Assembly: GCA_052144935.1 (NCBI GenBank)
Contig: JBKQPR010000362.1
Span: forward strand, 11,434 to 75,433
Source of the DNA: JOPF133 sp052144935
GTDB taxonomy: Bacteria; Acidobacteriota; Terriglobia; Bryobacterales; Bryobacteraceae
Direction of reading: 5' to 3'
Length of the DNA stretch: 64,000 bases
In this document: one piece after another, positions 51,758 through 61,341 of the stretch
Layout: every line of letters begins with the position of its first letter
Numbering within the stretch: the first letter of the stretch is position 1
Made by a program: the position numbers and the translations under genes
Notes under the pieces: model-generated
The model's input: only the letters and a program-made list of their open reading frames with translations
Told to the model about the DNA's origin: nothing
Databases searched by the model: none

Positions 51758-53947
51758 TCACTGCACCACGATCGGCTGCCTCGGAAACGTGAACTTGCGC
51801 CCCACCTCGTCCACCACGTTGAGCTGGCAGGTGTACCGCCCGGGCGCCAGCCCCTTCAGCGGCACCTGAATCTGCACCGGCACCGCATTCGGACGCGTGG
51901 TGGCCACTTGGGTGGCCTCCACCGGGCTGGCTTCGAAGGCCTTCATGCCCTTCTGGTTGAACAGGCTCATGCTGACCGCCACCTTGCGCAAGGCTGAGTC
52001 GGCCGGGTCGGGCGCGGCGTCGTACACGTCGAAAGCGATAAACAGGTTCTGGCTGCGCCGGAAGACCTTGGTGATGTTAGGCACCATTTTCTCCTCGCCA
52101 TAAATCAGCGGATTGGATTGCACCGTCTTCCGATCGGCCTTTTCCGCCGCGCCCACCGCCGCTTTCATCTGCTCCTTCTGGCTGCTCCAGACCACCGAGC
52201 TGGTCTTCAACTGCATCGAATCGGCGGTCAGGTCGGGCACCACAAACCGGTAGTCGAAAGTGCCCATCTTGCCCGACTGGTTCTCGCGCACCAGCATCCG
52301 GATGCGGTAGCGGCCCGGTTCCAGCGTGCAGCCGGCATCGTAATGGAAATTGCGCGTCGCCAGCCTTTCCTTATCGCCGGCATCCAGCTTCACTTTGATG
52401 TAGTCGCGGAAGGTGCTTACCACTGCCTTGCGCTCGTCCATCACGTTGCCGACGAAATCGAATTCCGTCTCGCCGCCGGCGCCCTTCGCCGCCAGCGCGA
52501 TCACCGAACCGGGTATCTTCACCGACACCGGCACATAGTAGGCCGTGGGCGAAATGCGGAAGTAGTCCACCTCCAGGGCCAGCGGCAGATCGGTCGCCGG
52601 GTCGGCCGCCGAAAGCGCCTGCTGCAGGGCCATCTCTTTGTCGGCCCCGGTGAACTTACCCCACACCTTGTTCGCATAGTAACCCTGGCGGAAGTCCAAC
52701 TTAGCCACCAGGTCGCTCTTCAGCTTCACCGTGATCTTACGGTACTTGCCGTCCAGCGCGCCATTAGTGGTGTAATAGCCCAGAATGTAATAACTGCGGA
52801 ACTGCTGCTGCGCCTGCACGATCCCCAGGCTCAGGTCGTTGCTGTCCAGAAACACCTTGCCGCCGGTTTCCGACGCCAGCGTGGACAAGGTCTCCTGAGA
52901 ATCGTTGATCGAGGCGCGCTGCGCGTTGTACTGCGAGCCGTTGAAGATCCCGCTGCCGCGCGAAGCTCCCTTGCTGGCGGCGCCGCCCGGAGGGTCGGCC
53001 ATCAGTCCGCGCGCGTCAATCGGATAAATCGCCACGTTGGCTTTCACCGCGGCGTTGATCGAGGCCTCCAGTTGCGCCTGGTTATCGATGCCGGTCTTGC
53101 TGATGCCGCCCGTCACGTAGACCAGCACCTTCTTCTCCGGCAGCAGGGCCAGCTTGTGTACCGCGTCCTCGATGGCGGCCAGCTTGCGGTCCGTATTGAA
53201 AATGTTGAATTCGGTCTCGTCCGCCACGAAGGCCGCTCCGGTGTCTTCTTCGTTAGCGTCGCCGGTATCGGCCGCGTCGGCCAGGTCCGTCAGGTCGCCG
53301 ATGGGCAGACCCTCGATGACGCCTTTCAGCTTGGCGCGGTCGGCCGTGAAATCGCTCTTCACCTGCACCGTGGTGGTGAACAGCAGAATCGCCATCAGGT
53401 CCGATTCCGTCATCTGGCTGTCGATGAATTTCAGCGTGGCGTCCTGGGCGCGCAGCTCGTCCGGCACCGCCATGTTCGAGAAGTCGTAGAACAGCACCAG
53501 CAGGCGCTTGTCGTGATACTGCACCTTGCCCTGGCCTTCGGTGGTGATGGTCGTCTTGGGATCTTCGGGCAGTTCCAACTGGCTCTCCAGCGTAGGAGGC
53601 GGCTCGGGCGGCTCCGGGTCCATGGTCAACTTTTCGTGCTCGAACACCGAGACCTTCTGCGGCTTCCCGTCTTCCAGCACCGCGAAGTCCTTCTCCGTCA
53701 GGTCGTCGATGGTCTTCCCGGTCTTGGGGTCTTTCACGGTCACGTCGACAATCACCAGGCTGGTGTTCGATGTGAATGTCGCGCCGCTGGCCGGGACTGC
53801 CGGAGCCGGGGCTTGCGCCGGAGTCTGCGCCCGCGCCGCGGCCGGGGCTTGCGCCGGCGGTTGCTGGCCCGCCGCCACAAATACCAAGAGAGCCAAAACG
53901 CCATAGATCCGCAAAAGATTCTTGGGTTTTCTCCGCGCTCTCTTCAT
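51758..53947 (-). CDS. VWFA-related Acidobacterial-domain protein
   Basis: About 729 residues from the ATG at 53947; the longer frame to 54007 starts in the intergenic gap. A signal anchor (LLRIYGVLALLVFVAAG) is followed by a Pro/Ala/Gln linker and a domain TSNTSLVIVDVTVKDPKTGK, then DLTEKDFAVLEDGKPQKVSV, and a VWA fold (RLLVLFYDFSNM, KVLVYVTGGISKTG) with a Rossmann-like layout. The metal motif is altered (DFSNM instead of DxSxS). A C-terminal region has Ig-like parts (LEPGRYRIRMLVRENQ). The domain is nearly restricted to acidobacteria; its role is unknown. It is 60 bases downstream of the TonB-receptor-like gene. Confidence 0.82.
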   Translation of the reverse strand: MKRARRKPKNLLRIYGVLALLVFVAAGQQPPAQAPAAARAQTPAQAPAPAVPASGATFTSNTSLVIVDVTVKDPKTGKTIDDLTEKDFAVLEDGKPQKVSVFEHEKLTMDPEPPEPPPTLESQLELPEDPKTTITTEGQGKVQYHDKRLLVLFYDFSNMAVPDELRAQDATLKFIDSQMTESDLMAILLFTTTVQVKSDFTADRAKLKGVIEGLPIGDLTDLADAADTGDANEEDTGAAFVADETEFNIFNTDRKLAAIEDAVHKLALLPEKKVLVYVTGGISKTGIDNQAQLEASINAAVKANVAIYPIDARGLMADPPGGAASKGASRGSGIFNGSQYNAQRASINDSQETLSTLASETGGKVFLDSNDLSLGIVQAQQQFRSYYILGYYTTNGALDGKYRKITVKLKSDLVAKLDFRQGYYANKVWGKFTGADKEMALQQALSAADPATDLPLALEVDYFRISPTAYYVPVSVKIPGSVIALAAKGAGGETEFDFVGNVMDERKAVVSTFRDYIKVKLDAGDKERLATRNFHYDAGCTLEPGRYRIRMLVRENQSGKMGTFDYRFVVPDLTADSMQLKTSSVVWSSQKEQMKAAVGAAEKADRKTVQSNPLIYGEEKMVPNITKVFRRSQNLFIAFDVYDAAPDPADSALRKVAVSMSLFNQKGMKAFEASPVEATQVATTRPNAVPVQIQVPLKGLAPGRYTCQLNVVDEVGRKFTFPRQPIVVQ

Positions 53948-53972
53948 CGTCTCCGTGTCCTCCGCGTCAAAA
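53928..53972. repeat. Half-copy of the GCGGAG repeat at a start codon
   Basis: On the minus strand the sequence runs GCGGAGGACACGGAGACG followed by the ATG and then AAGAGAGCGCGGAGAAAA. This is one arm of the same GCGGAG-type repeat as at 23642, 30650 and 33793. It supplies the ribosome-site region, the start codon and the first codons (MKRARRK) of the VWFA-domain gene. Confidence 0.55.
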
Positions 53973-54007
53973 TCATAGGCCTGCACGTGCCCCCGTCCTC
54001 GCCCCAC

Positions 54008-57000
54008 TTAGAAGTTAAACCGTAGCAGCAACGTCACCGTGCGCGTGCCCGAAGCCCCGGTAGCCAGCCCATAAGTCGACGAGTTCACCTGCGTGCCGAA
54101 GTTAGTAATCTGCACGTGGTTGAGCGTGTTATTCGCCGATAGCCGCAATTGCAGTTGGCGCCGTGAGTCGCCGAAGCGCCAGGCGCGGTTCAGCGCTCCA
54201 TTCAGACTGATCAGCGCCGGCCCCGTGATGGTATCCACTCCGGCGTTGCCGTACTGGCCCGCGGGCGGCAGCTCGAACGCATTCAGATCGAAATAGGGAT
54301 TGCTCCCGCCAAAAATGCTCTCCCCGGTAGCTTCCGCCCGCAATTGCCCTATCACGGCCGACTTGCTGGTGCCGCTCTCATACGGGATGGTGGCCGTCAA
54401 GGGATTGCCCGAGTGATACGTGAACGTATTCTGCAAGGTCCAACCGGCGAAGGCGTGCGTCTTCCACCCGCCATTGCGCCACAGCCCATGGATGCCCACC
54501 GGCGAGGACATCAAAGTGGTCAGGGAGATCGCGTTTTTCTGGCTGAAGCTCGAAAGGCCCCGCTCCGCGGCGATGTCCTGCCAGTTCTGCGCGATCGTCC
54601 CGCTGCCGCCCCCGGTGAACGACGAGGCGTCGTCGATGGATTTCGCTAGCGTGTACAGAAACACCGCCGAGAACCCCCGCGAGAAGCGCCGCGTCAGCCG
54701 CACCTGACCCGAGTGGTAGATCGAATTGCCCGTGTCGGTTTCATACATGAAACCCGTGGCGCTGCCAATCGAAGATTGGTATCCTCCGCCTGTCAACGGG
54801 GTAACCAACGGCCCCGGGCCCGTGATCGCTCCCGTAGGCAAAACCGCCCCTGGAGGGTAACTGTTCGGTACGAACAGTTCGTCCAACCGCGTTCCCTTGG
54901 TGCCAACGTACTCCAACTCTACCAGCAGATTCGACGGCAGCGTCTGCTGGAACGCCGCCACCCACGTCTGCGCGTACGCCAGCTTGTAATCCGGGTTGAT
55001 CGCGTAGGTGTTGCTGGTCTGCGATGACTGCGAGGGCAAGCCCATCTCCAGGGTCAACGGATCCGCCAGGTTGGTGCTCAGAGATCCCGTGGTCGCAAAC
55101 GGAGGCTGTGTCGCCATCCTGCTGGCGATCTGCGAGTAGGACGAGCCGCTGAAAAATATGCTGTATCCCAGCCGGATTACGCGGCTGTGCTTCTGCGAGG
55201 GGCGCCACGCCAGGCCCAGGCGCGGCGAAAAATTGTTCTTATCGGGATTAATCAGGCTGCTTGGGTACTGGCCGCCGAAAGCGCCGTTAGGCGAACCCGG
55301 CCAGACGACTACCGCCTGCGTCATGGCGGAATTGACGTCCACATTGGCCAGGTGCCCCTGCAGTTCGGTGTACGGCGTAAAGTACTCCCAGCGCAGCCCC
55401 AGGTTCAGCGTGACGCCCCGGCTCACCCGGAAGTCGTCCACTCCGTAAACGTTCCACGCCTGCCCCCGGAAGTAGTTGTTCGAGTTGCCGATGCGCAAAG
55501 ACGTCGATTGCGGATAGCCCAGCAGGAAATCGGCGAAATCGTAGCCCGTGTTGGGAATCGCGTTGCCGCTGGAATCGTAACCTTCGGTCAACAGCCCGCT
55601 GAACGAAAAAGATCCGCGTGAGTTGGCGTACGAGAGCGTGTTCTGCTGCATCCGCCGGTAGCCGAAGCCCAAGGTGAAGTTGTGCTTGCGCTTGTACACC
55701 CAGGTGACCGTATCGGTGAAATTGGTGGTCTGGCTACGGTTCAGCGAGGCCGTGCCGTCCGAAAGACCGCCAAAATTGGTGAAAGAAAGGCTGGGAGGGC
55801 CGTAGTCCAGCGGCGTTTCATCCGGTCCCAGGATTCCCAACGCCCCTTCGATATTGCTCTTGTTGGCGAAAAACGGGGTCGCCTGGCTGATGCTGCGGCT
55901 GAACGCGATCGTGGCGTTATTGTTCAGGCGCGGCTTGAACGTGTGCCGCCATCCCACCGTGGAGCTCAAACCGTAGCCGTGGCTCGTGTCTTTGAAGCCG
56001 AAAAGCTGCTCGCTGGTCGAGTGGTTCCCGCTGTACTGCTGATTTACGCTGAGCGTGTCTTTGGGGGTCAGCGGGCCGTTCAACCGCAGGCCGATGGCGT
56101 CGCTGACGCTCGGCGTGGTCGGGGTGATGGTGTAATTCTGAACCACTCCGGTGAACATCGGCAGCGGGAAGTATTGCAGCAGAGCCGTCGAAGCCGGATT
56201 GAACCGGCTCGTGGGAATGACGTTGCCTGGGAAGGGCGCCTGGCTCAGGGGGTCGTAAATGGTCACCGGGTTATTCCGCACCGCCGCGTCCGAGAAATCG
56301 CCGGAGCGTTCCGCCGGCGTCGGCACGGCGGCCGTCGAATAACTGCCATTCTTAGTGATGTTATCCTGCAACGTCAGATAAACAAACCACTTGTCATTGG
56401 TCACCAGCTTCGGGATGCGCACCGGCCCGCCGATGTTAAAAGCGATCCGTTCCGATCCCGCATAGGGCTTGTGAACGGCTTCGCCGTTGAGCGAAAAGGG
56501 CGCCGCATTGAGCGCCGAATTGGTCACCGTGACCGCCAGCGAGCCGGTGTATGCCGGCTGAACCCGCCTGCGGTTGCCGAACTGGGCGAACTGCCCGTTG
56601 AACGGACCGCGTCCTCGTCCGCCGCGACCCTGCGGGCCGCCGCCGCCGCGGCCGCCGCGGCCTCCACCACCCCCGCCGCCGCCTCGCCCACCGCCCCCGC
56701 CGCCACCACCGCCTGGTCCGCCGCCGAAGCCGCCGGGACCGCCGCCCGGACCGCCGAGTCCGAACCCGCCGCCGTTATCCGCGCCGAAACCGCTGTTCAC
56801 GCCCGCCGCGCCGAAGCCGCCCATCCCCAGAGCGTCCGCGCCGCTGACGTTGAAACCGGCGGCCGCCAGGCTGATCGCCATGTCCGCGCCGGGCCCCCCG
56901 GGCCCCCCGGGACCCCCCGGACCGCCGCGGCCCCCGCGCCCGGCCATCCGGTCGCGCTGCGCCTGCTCGTCGGCCGCCGCCGCCAGACCGCCGCTCTGGC

Positions 57001-57709
57001 TGCCGGTCACCAGGAAGGATTCGGCCGAGTCGGCGTTGGCCACTTCCGGCAGGTTGTCCGCCTGGGCCAACGCCTGCGCGCCTTCATCCGTGGCGGTCAC
57101 CTGCACCGACTGGAAATTAGGGTTCTGCCCCTGCTGCGGGCCATTGCGTCCGCCCCGTCCGTTCTGTCCGTAGGCTCCCCGCCCGCCTCGTCCGGCCCGC
57201 CCGTACTGTCCCCCGCGCCCTGAGCCGGGGGCCTTCGCCGTGGCTGGCCTGTTGGCGTTGGATTGCGTGGTCGCTGTCCCCGCAGTTCCGGCAATTCCGG
57301 CAGTTCCGGCAGGCGCCGCCGGTGCAGCCGCCGCGGTCTGGGTGGTCGACGCCCCTGGAGTCGCCGGAGCAGCCGGTTTGGCTTCTCCCGGAGCCGCTGC
57401 GGCGCGCGCTTCGCCATAGCGCGGCACGTCCAGCGTCCAGTCCTTGCTGGTGGGCTGTGCTCCCACCGTGATCTTGCCGCGCGCGGAAACGAACCCGAAC
57501 ATGTCTACCTGGATCTCCCATTCGCCGGGGGTCAGATCCAGAGCATAGCGTCCGTTTTCATCCGTGTAGGCCACGATTTTGGCGCCGCCGTTGCGCGCCG
57601 TAACGGTGGCTCCCGGGATGAATTGATCCGCTGCCCGCACCGAACCGCTGTGCTCGGTGGCGAAGAGAAGACCCGGGCTGAGCAGTAAGAGAACTGGAAA
57701 AAGACGCAT
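54008..57709 (-). CDS. TonB-receptor-like outer-membrane protein with carboxypeptidase-regulatory domain
   Basis: 1233 residues. Signal peptide (MRLFPVLLLLSPGLLFA), then a CarboxypepD_reg-like fold (about 20-95; GATVTARNGGAKIVAYTDEN, LDLTPGEWEIQVDMFGF), a long Ala/Pro/Gly region (about 100-380) with nearly pure glycine and Arg-Gly stretches, a plug-like part and a large beta-barrel that ends in aromatic LLLRFNF, the usual outer-membrane insertion signal. Acidobacteria have dozens of such Oar-like proteins, probably for large substrates or surface functions. The glycine region is encoded by long GC tracts, so its length may vary between strains. It heads an operon with the VWFA protein. Confidence 0.85.
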   Translation of the reverse strand: MRLFPVLLLLSPGLLFATEHSGSVRAADQFIPGATVTARNGGAKIVAYTDENGRYALDLTPGEWEIQVDMFGFVSARGKITVGAQPTSKDWTLDVPRYGEARAAAAPGEAKPAAPATPGASTTQTAAAAPAAPAGTAGIAGTAGTATTQSNANRPATAKAPGSGRGGQYGRAGRGGRGAYGQNGRGGRNGPQQGQNPNFQSVQVTATDEGAQALAQADNLPEVANADSAESFLVTGSQSGGLAAAADEQAQRDRMAGRGGRGGPGGPGGPGGPGADMAISLAAAGFNVSGADALGMGGFGAAGVNSGFGADNGGGFGLGGPGGGPGGFGGGPGGGGGGGGGRGGGGGGGGRGGRGGGGPQGRGGRGRGPFNGQFAQFGNRRRVQPAYTGSLAVTVTNSALNAAPFSLNGEAVHKPYAGSERIAFNIGGPVRIPKLVTNDKWFVYLTLQDNITKNGSYSTAAVPTPAERSGDFSDAAVRNNPVTIYDPLSQAPFPGNVIPTSRFNPASTALLQYFPLPMFTGVVQNYTITPTTPSVSDAIGLRLNGPLTPKDTLSVNQQYSGNHSTSEQLFGFKDTSHGYGLSSTVGWRHTFKPRLNNNATIAFSRSISQATPFFANKSNIEGALGILGPDETPLDYGPPSLSFTNFGGLSDGTASLNRSQTTNFTDTVTWVYKRKHNFTLGFGYRRMQQNTLSYANSRGSFSFSGLLTEGYDSSGNAIPNTGYDFADFLLGYPQSTSLRIGNSNNYFRGQAWNVYGVDDFRVSRGVTLNLGLRWEYFTPYTELQGHLANVDVNSAMTQAVVVWPGSPNGAFGGQYPSSLINPDKNNFSPRLGLAWRPSQKHSRVIRLGYSIFFSGSSYSQIASRMATQPPFATTGSLSTNLADPLTLEMGLPSQSSQTSNTYAINPDYKLAYAQTWVAAFQQTLPSNLLVELEYVGTKGTRLDELFVPNSYPPGAVLPTGAITGPGPLVTPLTGGGYQSSIGSATGFMYETDTGNSIYHSGQVRLTRRFSRGFSAVFLYTLAKSIDDASSFTGGGSGTIAQNWQDIAAERGLSSFSQKNAISLTTLMSSPVGIHGLWRNGGWKTHAFAGWTLQNTFTYHSGNPLTATIPYESGTSKSAVIGQLRAEATGESIFGGSNPYFDLNAFELPPAGQYGNAGVDTITGPALISLNGALNRAWRFGDSRRQLQLRLSANNTLNHVQITNFGTQVNSSTYGLATGASGTRTVTLLLRFNF

Positions 57710-58526
57710 GACAAGCTATATTAATGATTGAGATCCAAGCCGGCTTAGTTCGCTTTTTTGCTTCCGCCGCGGCCCCCAAACAGTTTCCGCATCTTAGTTA
57801 AGATGCTATGGGAAGGCGTCAATGTTACAGGCGCTCAAGCCCTTGGCGGCAGTGGGCATGGTCGGGGAACGCCGGACGGACCCGCCTGGGGCGGGTCCAA
57901 AGTGCGTCGGCAGCCGGTCTCGTTGCCCGCACCAGCCCCCCGACCCGCGGCCGGTTCTCTTGTGCGGCCAGTCCCCGGCCCGCAGCCACCCCGCTCAGTG
58001 GCCCTTCCTCTTGCCGCAGCCAGTCTCGTGGCTCGTAGCCGCCCTCCGGCCTGCTCTCACCCCGTGCCCGCCGCCGTCGCGAGGCCGGCCAGGCAGTGCG
58101 CGAGCGGACGGGTTTTTTCGACCCTGCCGCGGGCGCACCATGGGACCGGCTCTCAGCCGGGGCACCACCCGGGTCCGCCTGCACTAGTGAGTGCGCAGCC
58201 ATGCCATTGGGCCACTGCCACTCTGCCGGTTTTTTATGAAATTCCGGGGACCGCAGGCCCTCTCCAACTGACCACACAAAGCGGGGTGGGAGAGGGGCGG
58301 GGGACCACCCCGGGGCGGCGATTGGGGAGCCTGGCGCGCCATATCGCGGCGTTTCCTCATCGCCCCTGTTAAGCGTCTGGCGAACGTCGCAGTCCCGGCG
58401 GATTGCGTTGGCAGGACCCTCTCACCCGCCGCGCCGTCGGGCTGCCGCTCCGATAGGGGCGGTAGCCGTGATCTCCGCCCTTCCGAACGACTGGTTGAGA
58501 ACCACGCGGGGATCAGGTTCTGACGG
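57710..58526. other. 817-bp intergenic stretch, no clear gene
   Basis: Upstream of the TonB-receptor-like gene and downstream of the kinases, all minus strand. A palindrome at 57789-57806 (separate entry) is likely regulatory for the former. A hairpin GGACCCGCC/GGCGGGTCC with a 3-base loop lies at 57878-57898 without a T-run. Frames across the GC-rich rest translate to Arg/Pro/Ala sequence without domain character. Confidence 0.5.
57789..57806. promoter_or_regulatory. 18-bp palindrome before the TonB-receptor-like gene
   Basis: GCATCTTAGTTAAGATGC has 8-bp arms around a 2-base centre. It lies about 80 bases upstream of the ATG at 57709, at a position typical of an operator. AGTTAAG also occurs in the palindrome before the Nramp gene at 25459, so related regulators are conceivable. 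Confidence 0.45.
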
Positions 58527-61337
58527 TTATGGCAGCTTCGCGTACTCCGCCTGGGCTTCCTTCAGGATCGGTATGTCGGGGTCGGCGTCTTTCCAGAGTG
58601 TCAGGAAATCCCGATACGCGGCGCGGGCCTTGGCCGTGTCGCCCTCGAAGGCGTACGCGCGCGCCAGTCCCAGCCGGGCCAGCGCACCCCAGGGAAAGTT
58701 CATCACTACTCCCCGGTGGTCGATGAATTTCTGAAATTCCGCTGCTGCCGCCTTGCCGTCGTGCAGCATGAGATAGGCTTCCCCTCGCACATAAACGGGG
58801 CACAGGAATATCGTGAATTGCGATGGTTCGCTAAGTTCGATCGTGCTAGCCACCTTCAATAGCTCGATGGCCCGGTTCGGGTCTTTACGTTCCAGGGCGA
58901 GCCCCGCCCGGATGGTGGGCAGCCAATACCTCTCGACCAGCGTGTCCAGCGGGAAGTTCTTTTCGAGTTCGGCCGCCAAATTCGCCGCCCCTGCCGTATC
59001 CCCGGCCCGCGCCAGGGCCAGCGCCGCCATCGCCCGCACATCGCGGTTTGGGGCCAGCTTCAACGCGGCATGGGCCTCGGCGCGCGCCTGCTCCCGGTTG
59101 CCCGATTCCACCTCGCGCAGCGCTGCCGCTGCCTGATATGCCGCGGCAGCCTCCTTGGCTTCGTGGTGCTGGGCGGAATCCATCGCCCGCACGGTCAGCT
59201 CGTGCGCGTTCCTCAGCTTGCCGTACCAACCTTCCGTGTCCGCTTGCGTGGCCAGCAACAGGTCTTCCGCGCCCGGCTTGCCCATGGCGGCTGCGACCAA
59301 CTGCGCCATCTGCACCGCATCGCCCTTCAGAAAAGCCAACCAGTAGCGGCTCTGGAGCAGAAGCTCGTTCTCCAGCTTGCGCTCCTCCGACTGCCTGTAC
59401 ACCGCCTCCGCTTCATCCAGCCGGTTGAAGACCGTGTAGGTTATGCCGAGGTTGACGTAGTTGACCACATTACTTGGATCCAGGCGCAGTGCCTCTCGAA
59501 ATTCGCCCAATGCCTTTTCCCAATTTCCCAGGGCGGCGGAAAAGAATCCTACCGTTATGTATGGCATTTCGTCTCTTGGGTAGGTCTGCTGCCACAGTTC
59601 GGCGGTCCGCACCGCCTTCTCCAGCTCTCCCGTCGCAGAGAAGTAGTAGTTCCCCTCGATGTTGAGCCGCTCCCGTTCGCTTACCTTCTCCCGCAGCGCG
59701 TAAGCCTTGCGTATATATTCGGTCCCCCGCCCCCCTTCGTTGAGGTCGACGTAACCTATCCCCATCCAGAGGTAGGCCGTCGCAAAATTCGGATCAAGCT
59801 CCACCGCCCGTTGGAATAGGGGCAGAGCGGCTGTGCCCTCTTTCGCATTGGAGGTCTTCAATCCCAGGCTATAGGCCTTCAGCGCCTCCAGCGATGGCGT
59901 GGTTGCTTCCTCCAACGGCGTGGCGTACTTCTGCACCGAGCTGAGCGACTCGCCCAGCTTGCTCCGCAAACGGACTGCCGCGGCGTCCAGAGCCTTGAGC
60001 ACCGCTTCCTTGCCCGCCGCCTGCTCCTGTGCTGCCGCCAGCACGTCCCCCGTGTCGCAGTTCACGGCCTTCAGGCCAATCACATACTGGCTGCCCAGCG
60101 CCGCAATCGACCCGGCCAGCATGGCCTTGGTGCTGGTGCGCTGGCAGACCTCGCGGGTCACCTCCGGGGTCAACCGGTCACCCGCCGACCGCCCCATCAG
60201 CTTCAATGTGTCATTCACCTTGCGCTCGGAAACCAGGTTGAGAAAGGGCGATTGCTCGAGCTGCACCGAGAGTCCCTGCTTCAGCGTGTCGTCGAAAACG
60301 CTGTCGCCCGTCGTGTTGGTGAAATCCGAGAGGACCAGCATGTCCTTGTCGGTGAGCGGCGCAGCGTGCACACGCCGCCAAAGGAAAATACTGCCGGCTG
60401 CCAGCACCAGGACGGCAGCCGCGGCCAGGGTGGGCCAAAGGAAGCGGCGGGGACGCGGCCGCGCCGGGGCTTGCGCGGCGGTACGCTTGCCGGAATCCGA
60501 TTCCTCTTGCAGTTCCTCCAGCTCGACCTTCACGTCGCCCATGTGCTGGAAGCGGTGCGCCGGGTCCTTGCGCAAGCAGCGCGTGATGACTTTCTCCAAG
60601 TCGTGCGGGATCTCTGCAGGAAGCGGAGGCGGTTCCAGGTGCAGAATCGCCGCCAGCGTCTGGGCGGGGCTGTCCCGCCGGAACGCCCGCCGCCCGGTCA
60701 CCATCTCGTAGAGCACCGACCCGAAGCTGAAGATGTCGCTCCGGGCGTCCACCGTCTTCCCTTCGGCCTGCTCCGGGGACATGTAGCCGGCCGTGCCCAC
60801 GACCAAGCCCACTTCAGTCGATGGCTGCTCAGTCAAAGTGGAGTCTTCGGGGCCAAGCAGAGCGGTCTCGGACAGCTTCGCGAGACCAAAGTCGAGTACC
60901 TTCACCCGCCCGTCGCCGGTCACCATCACGTTGGCCGGCTTGAGGTCGCGATGCACGATGCCCGCCGCGTGCGCCTTGGCCAGCGCATCCGCGATCTGGA
61001 CGCCGTACTTCAGGACTTCGCTGAGCTTCAGCCCCTTGCGCCCGATCAGTTGGTCGAGGCTCTTCCCCTCGACGTATTCCATGACGATGAAATCGACGCC
61101 ATCGGATTGGTCGATATCGTAGACCGTGACGATGTTCGGATGGTTCAGGGCGGAGGCTGACCGGGCTTCCCGGATGAAGCGCTGTTTGCGCTCCGCGTCC
61201 GCGACCTTCCCTGGAGGCAGCACCTTGAGAGCGACGAAGCGCTTCAGATGGCTGTCGCGGGCCTTGTAGACCACTCCCATCCCGCCCTCGCCGAGCTTTT
61301 CGAGGACCTCATAGTGCGAGATGGTGCGGCCGGTCAT
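58527..61337 (-). CDS. Ser/Thr protein kinase with TPR repeats, copy 1
   Basis: 936 residues. N-terminal kinase (about 8-270): glycine loop GEGGMGVVYKARD (16-28), catalytic loop HRDLKPANVMV (about 127), DFGLAKLSE and GTAGYMSPEQAEGKTVDARS. A membrane helix (about 300-320; WPTLAAAAVLVLAAGSIFLW) links to a FlgO/PknB-style region (VLSDFTNTTGDSVFDDTLKQ) and then to a long series of TPRs (YLWMGIGYVDLN, VVNYVNLGITYTVFNRLDEA) up to the end. The kinase faces the cytoplasm; the TPR part is periplasmic and probably reads a partner or ligand. Starts 4 bases after the stop of copy 2. The last ~600 residues are nearly identical to copy 2, the kinase domain is not. Confidence 0.92.
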   Translation of the reverse strand: MTGRTISHYEVLEKLGEGGMGVVYKARDSHLKRFVALKVLPPGKVADAERKQRFIREARSASALNHPNIVTVYDIDQSDGVDFIVMEYVEGKSLDQLIGRKGLKLSEVLKYGVQIADALAKAHAAGIVHRDLKPANVMVTGDGRVKVLDFGLAKLSETALLGPEDSTLTEQPSTEVGLVVGTAGYMSPEQAEGKTVDARSDIFSFGSVLYEMVTGRRAFRRDSPAQTLAAILHLEPPPLPAEIPHDLEKVITRCLRKDPAHRFQHMGDVKVELEELQEESDSGKRTAAQAPARPRPRRFLWPTLAAAAVLVLAAGSIFLWRRVHAAPLTDKDMLVLSDFTNTTGDSVFDDTLKQGLSVQLEQSPFLNLVSERKVNDTLKLMGRSAGDRLTPEVTREVCQRTSTKAMLAGSIAALGSQYVIGLKAVNCDTGDVLAAAQEQAAGKEAVLKALDAAAVRLRSKLGESLSSVQKYATPLEEATTPSLEALKAYSLGLKTSNAKEGTAALPLFQRAVELDPNFATAYLWMGIGYVDLNEGGRGTEYIRKAYALREKVSERERLNIEGNYYFSATGELEKAVRTAELWQQTYPRDEMPYITVGFFSAALGNWEKALGEFREALRLDPSNVVNYVNLGITYTVFNRLDEAEAVYRQSEERKLENELLLQSRYWLAFLKGDAVQMAQLVAAAMGKPGAEDLLLATQADTEGWYGKLRNAHELTVRAMDSAQHHEAKEAAAAYQAAAALREVESGNREQARAEAHAALKLAPNRDVRAMAALALARAGDTAGAANLAAELEKNFPLDTLVERYWLPTIRAGLALERKDPNRAIELLKVASTIELSEPSQFTIFLCPVYVRGEAYLMLHDGKAAAAEFQKFIDHRGVVMNFPWGALARLGLARAYAFEGDTAKARAAYRDFLTLWKDADPDIPILKEAQAEYAKLP

Positions 61338-61341
61338 CGGA

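Noticed and set aside
55682..57223. Plus-strand frame of 513 codons
   Set aside because: Antisense to the TonB-receptor-like gene; its Ala/Pro/Arg content mirrors the glycine-rich coding strand.
57878..57898. Hairpin GGACCCGCC/GGCGGGTCC as terminator
   Set aside because: Strong stem but no T-run on either strand; left as a simple inverted repeat.
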